64,000 nt of DNA from Cohnella fermenti (GCF_004801405.1 NZ_SSOB01000025.1:55812-119811); one strand, 5' to 3'. Counted from the stretch's first letter, positions 1 to 8,923 are shown. The notes: generated from the letters alone by a model not told the origin. A program made the numbers and translations.

Positions 1-1
1 G

Positions 2-241
2 TACGAATACTTGAAGCGGGTCCAGTTCCCGGTCATGCTGGCGTACGTGTACACGCTTATGACCTTTCTCGCGATTCTCACCCTGATTCGGCGAAAAGAC
101 AAGATGAGGAGGAAACGTCGTGCGAATAAAACCGATAGTGGACAAGAAGGGCAGTCAGGACAAGAAGGCGGCCGGAGCACCCCCGCAGGAGGGTCCGGAG
201 GCGTCCCAGGAGGAGGGACGGGCCAAGCCCCTTCTTCTTAA
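2..241 (+). CDS. GerB-type spore germination permease, C-terminal end (partial)
   Basis: The reading frame is open from the window edge and ends at 241. It holds one last hydrophobic helix (about residues 10-27 of the visible part) followed by a basic stretch with KDKMRRKRR, then a low-complexity Gly/Ser/Gln-rich tail. It sits directly before a GerA and a GerC gene, so it is most likely the integral membrane B subunit of the same germinant receptor, a member of the amino acid permease-like superfamily. The last 122 bases overlap the next gene in another frame, which explains the biased composition of the tail. The identity rests mainly on position, because only about 79 residues are visible. 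Confidence 0.6.
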   Translation, partial: YEYLKRVQFPVMLAYVYTLMTFLAILTLIRRKDKMRRKRRANKTDSGQEGQSGQEGGRSTPAGGSGGVPGGGTGQAPSS

Positions 242-1688
242 CGGCCCGGCGCTTAAGCAGTTTTTCAGCGCGTGCGAGGACGTCATTGTCGATCGCCACT
301 ACCCGCTGGAATCGTTGTCCGAATTCGTGACCGCCTTCTGCAGCGGGATGTCGGAGACGAAGATGATCAATGACGTTATCCTGCCGGAGATTCATCGCGT
401 GTTCGAGGTGACCAGGTTCGAGAGCCGCGAGGCGATCGAACGGGAGTCGACGCTGCTGTGGTCGCACATCGACTTCGACAATACGTCGGAGGGGCGCGAC
501 GTTCTGGCCCGGCGCATCTTCGAAGGCCATATGCTGTTCTGCGTTCCCGACCTCGGCAAAGCTTGGAGCCTCGACATCTCCAACCTCCCGACGCGGACGC
601 CGGAGGAATCCACGACAGAGGTGTCGGTTCGCGGGCCGAAGGACGGCTTCATCGAGCCGCTCGCCGTCAATGTCGCCCTGATTCGGGCCAGGCTGCGTAC
701 GGTTGACCTCGCCTGCGTATTCGAAGTGGTCGGCTCGCGATCTTCGAATAAAGTGGCGCTCCTGTATATGAAGAGCATCGCCAACACGCAGACGGTCTCG
801 CATGTGCTGGAACGGCTGCGCAATCTCCGGACGGAGCGGGTTCTCACAAGCAACCAATTGGAGGATCTGCTGACGCCGACCCGATTCACGCTGTTCCCGA
901 TCACGGATTACACGGGAAGGCCGGACTACGCCGCGGAATGCTTGCTCAGCGGCCGCTTTATTATCGTCGTGGACGGCAATCCGACCGTGATCATCGGTCC
1001 GGTCAACCTGTTCCTGCTGCTGAAGTCGCCGGAGGACGCGTACTTCCCGTTCCTGGCGGTGAATGTCGGCAGGGTGCTGCGCATTGTCGGACTGCTCATG
1101 AGCCTGTTCCTGCCCGGCTTCTACCTGGCGCTCACTGCCTTCCACATGGATCAACTGCCGTTCCCGCTTGTCGCCACCATCTCGGTAGGGCGGATGGGGC
1201 TGCCGATGGAGTCGGCCGTGGAGATGTTCCTGATCATGAGCCTGATGGAGCTGTTCCGGGAAGCGGGCGTCCGCCTGCCGAGCGCGATCGGCCAGACGTT
1301 GACGGTCGTCGGCGGACTCATCATCGGCGAGTCGGCCATCCGCGCCGGGATTGTCTCCCCGCTCATGATCGTTGTCGTCGCCACGACCGTAGTGGCGGGA
1401 GCGACCGTTGTCAATCAGGTGATGACGAGCTCGATCATTCTGATCCGGTTCGTGTCGTTCCTGTTCAGCGCAACGCTTGGCGTGTACGGCTTTATCCTCT
1501 CGTTAATTCTGTTTGTCGTCTACCTGTCCGGGCTGGAGTCGTTCGGCAATCCGTATCTGGCGCCCGTGAGTCCGCTTAATATCCGACAGGCGATGGCTGC
1601 CTTGTTTAAGCTGCCCCGCAGTCAGCACAAGAAGCGGCCGGTCAACCTCAGCACGCAGCAGCCGGACCGGAAGGGACAGAATACATGA
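120..1688 (+). CDS. GerA family spore germination protein (A subunit)
   Basis: This 522-residue protein is the A subunit of a Ger-type nutrient receptor of the spore inner membrane. After a charged Lys/Gly-rich leader it has the cytosolic GerA domain (about 40-300). A membrane part of roughly five helices follows (about 315-480), with the family-typical stretches GPVNLFLLLKSPEDAY and LMELFREAGVRLPSAIGQ. The start is GTG at 120 with a GAGGAGGAAA ribosome site at 107-116. The gene overlaps the upstream B-type gene by 122 bases and the downstream C gene by 4 (ATGA), so translation is probably coupled. Length is normal for the family. The germinant cannot be told from sequence. Confidence 0.93.
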   Translation: MRIKPIVDKKGSQDKKAAGAPPQEGPEASQEEGRAKPLLLNGPALKQFFSACEDVIVDRHYPLESLSEFVTAFCSGMSETKMINDVILPEIHRVFEVTRFESREAIERESTLLWSHIDFDNTSEGRDVLARRIFEGHMLFCVPDLGKAWSLDISNLPTRTPEESTTEVSVRGPKDGFIEPLAVNVALIRARLRTVDLACVFEVVGSRSSNKVALLYMKSIANTQTVSHVLERLRNLRTERVLTSNQLEDLLTPTRFTLFPITDYTGRPDYAAECLLSGRFIIVVDGNPTVIIGPVNLFLLLKSPEDAYFPFLAVNVGRVLRIVGLLMSLFLPGFYLALTAFHMDQLPFPLVATISVGRMGLPMESAVEMFLIMSLMELFREAGVRLPSAIGQTLTVVGGLIIGESAIRAGIVSPLMIVVVATTVVAGATVVNQVMTSSIILIRFVSFLFSATLGVYGFILSLILFVVYLSGLESFGNPYLAPVSPLNIRQAMAALFKLPRSQHKKRPVNLSTQQPDRKGQNT

Positions 1689-2845
1689 GCAGGCGGATCG
1701 CGGCGATCGTCTGTCCCCTGGTGACGCTGCTGCTGCTAACCGGCTGCTGGAGCTCCTCCGAGATTCAGAACGTCACTTACGCCAAGGCGATCGGACTGGA
1801 TTACAAGAACGGCGCCTATCACGTCTACGTTCAAGCGCTGGATTTCTCCAGTGTGGCCAAGTCGGAGGCCCAAGGCCAATCCACCAGCATGCCCGGCATC
1901 TGGATCGGTCACGGGCAGGGGAGAACGATGAACCTGGCGATCAACAACCTGTTCCAGACCGCCCAGATGCATATCGCATGGGGGCATGTCACCGCCGCCG
2001 TCTTGTCCCAAGACATCCTCGACAGCGGCAAGATCGAGGATGTTCTCGATATGGTGAACCGATTCCCGGAATCCCGTTATACGACATGGGTATATGGCAC
2101 CCGCATGCCGATCGACAAGCTGCTCGCGATCTCCTCCTTGTTCAACATGTCGCCGCTGGACAGTATCCTCCACAACCCGACGCCCAGCTACAAGGAGGAT
2201 TCCACGATGCCGCCTCTGCAGGCGATGACCTTCATCGCCAACCAGCACGAGCGCTCGGCCAGCACGTACTTGCCAAGCCTGGCTTATACGGACCAGAACT
2301 GGAACCGGAACAACGAGCCGCACGACCTGTTCTATATCGAAGGCGCCTTCTTCAACCGGGACGACGACGTGCACGGCTATATGCCGAAGAGCAAGCTGAC
2401 CGGGTTCTCGTTCATGCAGCCCGAGATGCATAGAGCTCCGCTTCTGCTCGAGCAGGATGGGGAACTGATCGGCACGCTCAGCATCGGCTTGCCGAAGATC
2501 AAGATCAAACCCGTCGTTCGCGGAGACGAGGTTCGCTTCCGCATCAAGGCGACTTATTTGGCGGCCATGTACGAGTACTTGTCGCCGATGACCTACGACG
2601 AGATGGTCGGACTGGCCGCTCAGCGAATCAAGGAGCAGATCCTGGCCACCTACACGGAAGCGCTGAAGCAGCATATCGACGTCTACGAGCTTGAGAAAAA
2701 GCTGTACCGGAAGCATCCGAAGCTGTGGCGGAAGCTGAGCAACGACGGCGAGATAAGCATTCTGAGCGACAGCTCCATCGAGAGTCTCGACGTCAAGGTG
2801 CATATCAGCTACAACGGCAAGTACAAGCGCATCGCAGGGCTGTAG
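1685..2845 (+). CDS. Ger(x)C family spore germination lipoprotein
   Basis: This 386-residue protein is the C subunit of a germinant receptor, lipid-anchored on the outer face of the spore inner membrane. It starts with a lipoprotein signal (lipobox LLTGC, Cys about 20) followed by the hallmark WSSSEIQNVTYAKAIGLD seen in GerC proteins. The rest matches a three-domain GerC, with a C-terminal stretch (TYLAAMYEY, then long helices around KEQILATYTEALKQ). The ATG overlaps the stop of the A gene by 4 bases. It closes the operon, and a hairpin terminator follows at 2872. Confidence 0.92.
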   Translation: MSRRIAAIVCPLVTLLLLTGCWSSSEIQNVTYAKAIGLDYKNGAYHVYVQALDFSSVAKSEAQGQSTSMPGIWIGHGQGRTMNLAINNLFQTAQMHIAWGHVTAAVLSQDILDSGKIEDVLDMVNRFPESRYTTWVYGTRMPIDKLLAISSLFNMSPLDSILHNPTPSYKEDSTMPPLQAMTFIANQHERSASTYLPSLAYTDQNWNRNNEPHDLFYIEGAFFNRDDDVHGYMPKSKLTGFSFMQPEMHRAPLLLEQDGELIGTLSIGLPKIKIKPVVRGDEVRFRIKATYLAAMYEYLSPMTYDEMVGLAAQRIKEQILATYTEALKQHIDVYELEKKLYRKHPKLWRKLSNDGEISILSDSSIESLDVKVHISYNGKYKRIAGL

Positions 2846-2871
2846 AGAGAACTCCGGAAGCGCCAACGCGC

Positions 2872-2907
2872 GAAGAAGCTGCCGAACCGTCGGCGGCTTC
2901 TTCGTGT
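2872..2907 (+). terminator. Rho-independent terminator after the first ger operon
   Basis: A 13-bp stem (GAAGAAGCTGCCG at 2872-2884, pairing with CGGCGGCTTCTTC at 2891-2903, one G-U pair) encloses a 6-base loop and is followed by a short T-rich run. It lies 27 bases after the gerC stop. Confidence 0.7.
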
Positions 2908-2998
2908 TGCAGGATGCCGATATTGCCCGCTGCCGTTGTTGCGCGATGCTGTATAATGGGAGAAGACAACGACCAGACACAGCAAAGGAGCACCACTC

Positions 2999-4237
2999 GT
3001 GGAGAGAAGTACCGGCAAGATCGGCAAAATTTACATGATGCAGCTCGCAACGATTTTTATCGGCTTCATTATCTTCGGCTTCTCGGAGAACATCAAGGGA
3101 CCGGCCATTCCGCGCATCCAATTCGACTTCCGGCTGGACGAATCGCAGCTCGGTACGCTGCTGTCGCTCAACGCGCTCGGCTATCTGATTGCCTGTTCGT
3201 TCACCGGCTTCCTGACCCGGATATGGGGCATCAAGCTCGTTACCGTGCTCGCCTTCGGGGCGATGGCCTTATCCGGCATTCTAATCTATGTCTCTCATGA
3301 ATACGCCTTGTTCTCCGCTTCTTACTTCTTCATGTACATCGGCAACGGCATGCTTGAGATCGGCCTGGCGATCCTCGGCGCCCGCATCTTCGTGAGGAAC
3401 ACGGGAACGATGATGAACCTGAGCCACGGCTTCTACGGGCTGAGCTCGACGGTCGCTCCGCTTCTGGCGACGGGGCTTATGAAGGCGACCGTCTTCGGAC
3501 ACGAGCTGGATTGGCGCGGGATGTACCTCGTCATGCTGCTGCTGTCCGTCGTGCCGATCGTCTTCGCCTTGCTCAGCCGCTTCCCCGGCGACGAGGGCGC
3601 TCACGACGAGAGGGTGCCGCTGCGCAGCCTGGTCAGGGACCCGGTCCTCTGGCTGACCGTGCTCATTCTTACCTTCGGCGTCGTATCGGAGCTCTCCGTC
3701 GGCGGCTGGCTCGTCAACTTCCTTGAAAAGGCGTACGATTGGAGCACGGTATCGGCGTCGGGGATGCTCTCGGCGTTCTTCCTCTGCTTCGCGCTGGCCC
3801 GCCTGCTGCTCGGACCGCTGACCGACCGGCTCGGCTTCACGCTGTCGCTGATCGTGTTCGCCGGCTTGTCCGCCGTCTGCACGTTCGTCGCGATTGCGGG
3901 AGGCGAGCGCTATGCGTTCTTCTTCGCCGCCGCCGGCGTGGGCATCGCGATGATCTACCCGACCGTCATGGCGCTGATCGCCCGGAGATACCCGCGGGGG
4001 GCCGATACGGCGATTACGTTTACCGTGACGCTTATGGGCATCGGCAGCGTCATCGGCAACTACGCGATCGGAGGGATCATCGATCTGGTCAAGCGGCTTG
4101 CGGGGAGCGATTCCGACGAAGCGCTGCTGCGCGGCCTCCAGGCGGGATACGGCTTCATCGGCTTGTGTGCGGCGCTGTGCGCCGCTTGCGGAATTGTATT
4201 ATTTGTTTACCTGCGGAGACGGAAGTCCGTTATTTAA
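2999..4237 (+). CDS. MFS transporter
   Basis: This 412-residue protein has about twelve hydrophobic segments in two halves, typical of the major facilitator superfamily. It has an FGFSENIKGPAIPRIQFDF start and a central charged loop (about 200-215, RFPGDEGAHDERVPLR). The overall pattern resembles FucP/YfkF-like sugar or drug permeases; the substrate is unknown. The start is GTG at 2999 with an AAAGGAG ribosome site at 2984-2990. A TATAAT-like -10 at 2952-2957 lies before it, without a clear -35. It stands alone between the ger operon terminator and a cation efflux gene. Confidence 0.85.
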   Translation: MERSTGKIGKIYMMQLATIFIGFIIFGFSENIKGPAIPRIQFDFRLDESQLGTLLSLNALGYLIACSFTGFLTRIWGIKLVTVLAFGAMALSGILIYVSHEYALFSASYFFMYIGNGMLEIGLAILGARIFVRNTGTMMNLSHGFYGLSSTVAPLLATGLMKATVFGHELDWRGMYLVMLLLSVVPIVFALLSRFPGDEGAHDERVPLRSLVRDPVLWLTVLILTFGVVSELSVGGWLVNFLEKAYDWSTVSASGMLSAFFLCFALARLLLGPLTDRLGFTLSLIVFAGLSAVCTFVAIAGGERYAFFFAAAGVGIAMIYPTVMALIARRYPRGADTAITFTVTLMGIGSVIGNYAIGGIIDLVKRLAGSDSDEALLRGLQAGYGFIGLCAALCAACGIVLFVYLRRRKSVI

Positions 4238-4410
4238 GCAGCGAGGCCGAAGCCAAGTTGCCTCCGTGCAATAAAGATTAGCCCGCGCAACAACGTTTGT
4301 CCCGACCTAGATTGTTCGCCTTCTATAAAAACGTTGCTCTAGACCCACACGAATCCCGGTTGCTATCATAAGACGTACATATTATGCGCGTAGAAGGGAT
4401 TTATCGCGAG

Positions 4411-5295
4411 ATGGACGAACAACGCTACGAGGGGTTGAAGCTGGGGGAACGCGGGGCCATCGTCAGCATTGTCGCTTACGTTCTGCTGTCCGGAATCAAG
4501 CTTATGGTCGGCTATGTCTCCGGCTCGGAGGCGCTTAAGGCCGACGGGTTAAACAATGCGACGGACATCGCCGCTTCGCTGGCCGTCTTGATCGGCCTGC
4601 GCCTCGCGCGCAAGCCGGCCGACGCGGACCACCCCTACGGACATTGGAAGGCGGAGACGATCGCGTCCCTCGTCGCTTCCTTTATCATGATGGCCGTCGG
4701 CCTTCAGGTGCTGTACGAAGCCGCCGCGACGATAACGAGCGGGGGAGGCGAGAGTCCCGATCCGATCGCCGCCTGGACGGCATTGCTCTGCGCAATCGTG
4801 ATGTACACCGTCTATCGCTTCAACAGGAAGCTGGCCGAGCGAATCAATAGTCAAGCGGTGATGGCGGCCGCCAAGGACAACCTGTCCGACGCCTTCGTCA
4901 GCATCGGTACCGCCGTCGGCATCCTGGGCTCGCAATTCCGCCTCCCGTGGCTCGATCCGCTGGCCGCCGTTCTGGTCGGCTTGATTATTTGCAAGACGGC
5001 TTGGGAGATTTTCCGCGAGGCTTCGCACGATCTGTCCGACGGGTACAGCGAGGAGTCGATTCAATCCTACAAGGAGATTGCGATGGAGGTCGACGGCGTC
5101 GTCGGGGTGCAGAAAATCAAAGCGAGGAGCTACGGAAGCAATACGGTGGTGGATGTGACTCTGCTTCTAAAGCCGGATCTGGCGTTCGTCGAAGCTCATG
5201 ACATTGCCACGAGAGTCGAGAACGCGCTGAAGAAGTCGTCCGAGGAAGTATACGACGTCCATGTGCATTATGAGCCGTCAAGAACGGCCAGATAA
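4411..5295 (+). CDS. Cation diffusion facilitator family transporter
   Basis: This 294-residue protein is a CDF efflux protein exchanging protons for divalent metal (Zn, Mn, Fe or Co) across the membrane. It has the helix-2 metal motif ADGLNNATD (about 47-55) and the family motif HPYGHWKAE (about 79-87). Six membrane helices are followed by a cytosolic metal-sensing domain (about 205-294, ending VHVHYEPS). An in-frame ATG at 4384 lacks a ribosome site. ATG 4411 has AGAAGGGA at 4392-4399 and is preferred. Confidence 0.88.
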   Translation: MDEQRYEGLKLGERGAIVSIVAYVLLSGIKLMVGYVSGSEALKADGLNNATDIAASLAVLIGLRLARKPADADHPYGHWKAETIASLVASFIMMAVGLQVLYEAAATITSGGGESPDPIAAWTALLCAIVMYTVYRFNRKLAERINSQAVMAAAKDNLSDAFVSIGTAVGILGSQFRLPWLDPLAAVLVGLIICKTAWEIFREASHDLSDGYSEESIQSYKEIAMEVDGVVGVQKIKARSYGSNTVVDVTLLLKPDLAFVEAHDIATRVENALKKSSEEVYDVHVHYEPSRTAR

Positions 5296-5346
5296 GGCGG
5301 AATCCTCCGATTCCCCGCAGAGAGCGAAGGACCTCGACCGGCCGCC

Positions 5347-5445
5347 GTCAGGCGGAAGGCGATTCTGACCAAGCTCGGCGAGACGATCGGAGTGGAATCG
5401 GACGGCCGCGGCGCCCGCTTCTTCTTCACCCTGCACCGAAGCTGA
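5347..5445 (+). pseudogene. C-terminal remnant of a sensor histidine kinase
   Basis: About 32 codons in frame read ...KLGETIGVESDGRGARFFFTLHRS and stop at 5443-5445. This is the signature end of a kinase ATPase domain (G-box after a GGTIGVES-type strand, then G.GARFFFTL). Nothing upstream in the frame looks like a kinase, because the cation transporter gene ends only 50 bases before. It is therefore a decayed 3' end left after a deletion. There is no start or promoter. Confidence 0.6.
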
Positions 5446-5448
5446 CCG

Positions 5449-5820
5449 CTACTTCCGCCAGAAGGTGGTGCAATCCGCCTTGTCCTCGATGTTGAACGCG
5501 ATGATCCTCGCCAGCAGCTCGTAATCGACCGGGCGATCCCACGGGATGCGGAACAGATCCTTGGTGTGATCGTACCCCGACTTCACGATGTCGGCGGCGA
5601 AGCGGTTCAGCACGGATCGCTCGGGAGCGACGGCCATATGCTTCTTGGCGACGCTGAAGCCGATAATAAACGTCCCGTGATCGGTGAACATCGGTTGGTT
5701 CCACGCGATTCTCGGAGCGAGCGTCGGGAAGGCGGCCGGCACCCAGCCGAGAACTTCTTCCACCCTTGCCCGCTGCTCCGGATGATCGATCTTCGACAAA
5801 TATTCGTTAAAGGTGTCCAT
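5449..5820 (-). CDS. DUF1801 / YdhG-like iron-chaperone family protein
   Basis: This 123-residue cytosolic protein belongs to the DUF1801 (YdhG, frataxin-like fold) family, annotated in Bacilli as iron chaperone. The core AWNQPMF...IIGFSVAKKHMAVAP and the terminal FRIPWDRPVDYELLARIIAFNIEDK are family features. ATG at 5820 has a GGAGG ribosome site just upstream (5828-5832 on the plus strand), so the longer frame beginning at 5916 was rejected. It is transcribed away from the TetR gene. The function in iron delivery is inferred from the family only. Confidence 0.8.
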   Translation of the reverse strand: MDTFNEYLSKIDHPEQRARVEEVLGWVPAAFPTLAPRIAWNQPMFTDHGTFIIGFSVAKKHMAVAPERSVLNRFAADIVKSGYDHTKDLFRIPWDRPVDYELLARIIAFNIEDKADCTTFWRK

Positions 5821-5909
5821 TCGCGTTCCTCCAACAGGGAAAGATATCGATGCAGGCATTCCAACCGCATTCTCATGATAGCAGGAGCATCCCGCTTGCA
5901 CAACGGCCG

Positions 5910-5938
5910 TTGACATTGGCGGGGCTCCTGATTATAAT
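5910..5938 (+). promoter_or_regulatory. Consensus sigma-A promoter of the TetR gene
   Basis: TTGACA (5910-5915), a 17-base spacer and TATAAT (5933-5938) form a perfect consensus. The sequence CGTTGAACG at 5952-5960, just after the -10, shares TTGAACG with the reverse complement of a sequence before the membrane gene at about 6668-6682. It could be the TetR operator. Confidence 0.75.
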
Positions 5939-5975
5939 TTCGCTATACGATCGTTGAACGAATGGAGGGAGGACC

Positions 5976-6596
5976 TTGCCGAGAATCAAACGCAGCGAGC
6001 AAGCGGCGGCAACCCGCGAGAAGCTGCTCGAGACCGCCAAGTCGCTGTTCGCGGAGAAGGGGTACCACGGAACGCCGGTGCGCGCCATCAACCGATCGAT
6101 CGGCATGGGAGACGGGATATTGTACCACTACTTCCCCGGCGGCAAGAGGGAGATGCTAAGCGTACTCATTCGGGAGAGCTTCGAACGGCGAAGAGAAGCG
6201 CTTGGCCACGCCCATCGAGCCGTCGAGCGGATGGAGCTGCGGGATGCCTTGCTCCTGTTCATTCGGAGACTGTACGACTTGCTGCTGGCCGATCTGGCGG
6301 TCGCAAAGATTCTGATCCGGGAGCACGAAGTGCTGGAGCTGGAGGAGACGCTGCTGCTGTCCGAATGGTTCGAAGAGCAATTCGCGAACTTCTCCGCCTT
6401 CCTGGACAAGCGGCGCGCCGGCGGAGAGCTGAGAGCGGACCTCGATGTGACGCTTGCCGCGAGGCAGTTCCTGACGATGGGAATGCAGGCCGGCGTGTCC
6501 AAGGTGACGGGAATTCCGATGCTGGATGTGCCGGAGCCCGATCGCTACTTCGAGCGAACGGTCGACTTCACGCTGAATCTGTGGCGCAATCCGTGA
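5976..6596 (+). CDS. TetR/AcrR family transcriptional regulator
   Basis: This 206-residue repressor has an N-terminal TetR helix-turn-helix (about 8-55: TREKLLETAKSLFAEKGYHGTPVRAI, then GDGILYHYFPGGK) and a helical ligand domain. The start is TTG at 5976 with a GGAGGGAGG site at 5963-5971. It lies 115 bases before a YhgE/Pip-like membrane gene in the same direction, a common regulator-target pair for membrane-stress or export functions. A terminator separates the two genes, so the link is probably regulatory rather than a shared transcript. The ligand is unknown. Confidence 0.88.
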   Translation: MPRIKRSEQAAATREKLLETAKSLFAEKGYHGTPVRAINRSIGMGDGILYHYFPGGKREMLSVLIRESFERRREALGHAHRAVERMELRDALLLFIRRLYDLLLADLAVAKILIREHEVLELEETLLLSEWFEEQFANFSAFLDKRRAGGELRADLDVTLAARQFLTMGMQAGVSKVTGIPMLDVPEPDRYFERTVDFTLNLWRNP

Positions 6597-6615
6597 CGGC
6601 TGCCGACTTGCGGAA

Positions 6616-6653
6616 TAATCCTTGACGTTTATCGACTCGCAAGGATTTTTTTG
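6616..6653 (+). terminator. Terminator after the TetR gene
   Basis: The arms AATCCTTG (6617-6624) and CAAGGATT (6640-6647) are followed by a run of T to 6652. The 15-base loop is long, but arms and T-run fit a Rho-independent terminator. Confidence 0.6.
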
Positions 6654-6711
6654 CCCAATTAAATTCACCGTACGTTCAATCAACTAAAATCGGTTAAAGG
6701 GAGAGCTATCA

Positions 6712-7887
6712 ATGAATCTGTTCAAGAACAAGCTAATTATTCTGCTGCCTGTCATCGTAATCGCGGTTGTCTTCATCTTCAGTCTGGCTTCGGTGCCAAG
6801 CATCAGTCCCGCTCCGCACAACCTGCCGATCGCGATCGTGAACCAGGACAAAGGCTCGGCGGCAACGGGAATCAATGTGGGCGAGACCATCGTCTCGAAC
6901 ATCCAGGCGGCGGCGTCCGCGAGCTCGGACGAGGAGCCGGCGGTGAAGTGGATCGAGGTCGGGAGCGAGGAAGAAGTTCAGGCGGGTCTCAATAATCAGG
7001 AGTATTACGCGGCGCTCGTCATTCCCGAGGATCTGAGCGAGAAGCAAGCGTCGCTGCTGACGCCGGAGCCGGTCTCTCCGGGGATCAAGCTCTACATCAA
7101 TCAAGGGATGAATCCCACCGCGGCCGCGCTGGCTCAACAGCTTCTGACCCAGATGGCCAACGGGCTGAACGAGAAGATGCGAACGCAACTGCTGGCCGCC
7201 GTCGATCAGCAGGGCGGAACGCTCTCGACGAAGCAAGCAGCCGCGTTCGCTTCCCCGATCGCGCTCGAAGTCGTCACCGTGAACGCGGTCGGCACGCACA
7301 GCGCTAACGGCAATGCCCCGGTGTCGATGTTCCAGCCGCTCTGGATGGCCAGCCTGATCGGCGGCGTCATCTTCCTGCTGACGAAGAACAAGACCGTCTT
7401 CGCGAATCGGAAGGAGCGTCTTCAAGCGAATGTCGGCCAGATCGTGTGGGGAGCGGTCATCGCGCTTGTCGTCGGCTTCGGGTATCCGTGGTTCGTTGAT
7501 CTTCTCGGTTTGAATATCCCGAATTACGCGGATACCGCCTTGTTCCTGTCCCTGACGTACTTCGCCTTCTTCCTGATGATCTCGGCCGTGTTCTCGTGGA
7601 TCGGGTTCGCGGGGATGGCCATCTTCGTCCTGTTCCTGTTCTTCGGCGCGCCGCTGCTCAGCTTCGCTCCGGAGATGCTCTCCGGGTTCTACCGCGACTG
7701 GGTTCAATCCTGGCTGCCGATGCGCTTCATGGTGGAAGGATTGCGCGAGCTGCTCTTCTTCGGAGAAGGCTTCTCGCTGAATCAGCCGACCGTCGTCCTG
7801 ATCTGGATCGGCGTCGTCAGCCTGCTCGTGCTGCTGGCGTCCGCGTTCAAGCCGTCCGCCGCCGCTCAGCGCAGCCGGAACGTATGA
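6712..7887 (+). CDS. YhgE/Pip-like (DUF3533/ABC-2 type) membrane protein
   Basis: This 391-residue protein has one N-terminal helix (about 6-30), a long extracellular domain (about 35-205, starting NLPIAIVNQDKGSAATG) and a C-terminal block of about five helices (about 210-380). That is the architecture of the YhgE/Pip and ABC-2 permease-like families. The phrase PIAIVNQDKG with a later ALVIPEDLS is typical of them. The ribosome site AAAGGGAGAG precedes the ATG. A YhgE-type role in export or protein translocation is a family guess. It is probably controlled by the TetR gene upstream. Its 3' end overlaps the converging AraC gene by 22 bases. Confidence 0.75.
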   Translation: MNLFKNKLIILLPVIVIAVVFIFSLASVPSISPAPHNLPIAIVNQDKGSAATGINVGETIVSNIQAAASASSDEEPAVKWIEVGSEEEVQAGLNNQEYYAALVIPEDLSEKQASLLTPEPVSPGIKLYINQGMNPTAAALAQQLLTQMANGLNEKMRTQLLAAVDQQGGTLSTKQAAAFASPIALEVVTVNAVGTHSANGNAPVSMFQPLWMASLIGGVIFLLTKNKTVFANRKERLQANVGQIVWGAVIALVVGFGYPWFVDLLGLNIPNYADTALFLSLTYFAFFLMISAVFSWIGFAGMAIFVLFLFFGAPLLSFAPEMLSGFYRDWVQSWLPMRFMVEGLRELLFFGEGFSLNQPTVVLIWIGVVSLLVLLASAFKPSAAAQRSRNV

Positions 7888-8756
7888 TGGACCCACTTCT
7901 TCCGGTATTGATGCGGCGTACTGCCCATATGCTCCTTAAATAGCTTGCAGAAATACGACGTATTCGATAAACCGATCTCCTCTGCGATCAGAGAGATCGG
8001 TTTATTTGATGTCGTTAACAATTGGATGGATTGATGGATTCTTCGCGCCGAGATGTACTCCGTAATGCTGATTCCGGTCGCTTCCTTGAACAGGTGCGCC
8101 AGATGATACGGCGACAGGTGCAGCGCCTGGCTCAGCTCCTCGAGACGGTAGGGAGAAGCGTAGTTCGACTCGATCCAGCGCAGGATATTCTCGACCTGAT
8201 GGTTGTTCCGGCTCGTCGGCAGGGCGGTCTCGCTGCCTTCCGCAAGGGTCCATAACGGACGAAGCGCTTGGAACAGCGTGACGAGAAACAACGAGATCTC
8301 CTCCGACTGATTCGTCTCCGTCAGGGAGGGGAGCTTCTCGTGCATCGTGCGGAAGAGGTGAACAAGCAGATGGTTCTCGTCGATTCCGTAGATGCAGGGG
8401 AACGGAAGCTGCTCCCGGTTCAGATGATTGAAGAAGGCGTGAAGGGTCGGCCACGTCTCGAAGTACGAATCGTACATCGTCGGCTCGAAGATGGCGAGCG
8501 AGCGTTCGAACGCCTGGCCGTCCGAGTAATCGAGCGTCAGGTGGTGCAACTGGTACGGTTGGAAAATACACACCATGCCGGGCTTGATCTCGTAGCTGTT
8601 GTTGTTCACGATCATCGTGCCCCGCCCTTGATGGATAAGCAGCAGTTCGATGCCGAGGTGGGAATGGAACGTTGCCTTGTGCTCGTTGTTCTCGCTTCTC
8701 CGCCTGTACGCGAAGTGCAAGGGCTCCTCGTAGAAGCGATGGACAGAAGGCGGCAT
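7866..8756 (-). CDS. AraC family transcriptional regulator
   Basis: This 296-residue protein has an N-terminal cupin-like sugar-binding domain (about 10-100, with HSHLGIELLLIHQGRG) and a C-terminal double helix-turn-helix (about 195-290, ending SNTSYFCKLFKEHMGSTPHQYRKK). ATG 8756 has a GGGGGAA ribosome site. Longer in-frame starts up to 8861 lack one and would run into the divergent promoter region. It is divergent from two Gfo/Idh oxidoreductase genes and likely controls them in response to a sugar. Confidence 0.88.
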   Translation of the reverse strand: MPPSVHRFYEEPLHFAYRRRSENNEHKATFHSHLGIELLLIHQGRGTMIVNNNSYEIKPGMVCIFQPYQLHHLTLDYSDGQAFERSLAIFEPTMYDSYFETWPTLHAFFNHLNREQLPFPCIYGIDENHLLVHLFRTMHEKLPSLTETNQSEEISLFLVTLFQALRPLWTLAEGSETALPTSRNNHQVENILRWIESNYASPYRLEELSQALHLSPYHLAHLFKEATGISITEYISARRIHQSIQLLTTSNKPISLIAEEIGLSNTSYFCKLFKEHMGSTPHQYRKKWVHHTFRLR

Positions 8757-8923
8757 GGCGAATTCCCCCTTGAGTTTCCTACACATATGCTCTCTACCCA
8801 CTATAACGATGGTTTGGCAAGACCGCAATCTGGCGTTATTTTCTCCCCCTTGTGGCATCACATTGGGACGGCGTTCTCCGCTACTATCTTGTTGTGGACA
8901 TCAACTCGGTAGGGGGCAAGGAT

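Noticed and set aside
2929..2957. A full promoter for the MFS gene
   Set aside because: TATAAT is present at 2952-2957, but no acceptable -35 lies 16-18 bases upstream, so it is mentioned only as weak evidence.
1736..3121. A 461-codon minus-strand frame opposite gerC
   Set aside because: The plus strand has a clear lipoprotein signal and GerC motifs; the antisense frame has none.
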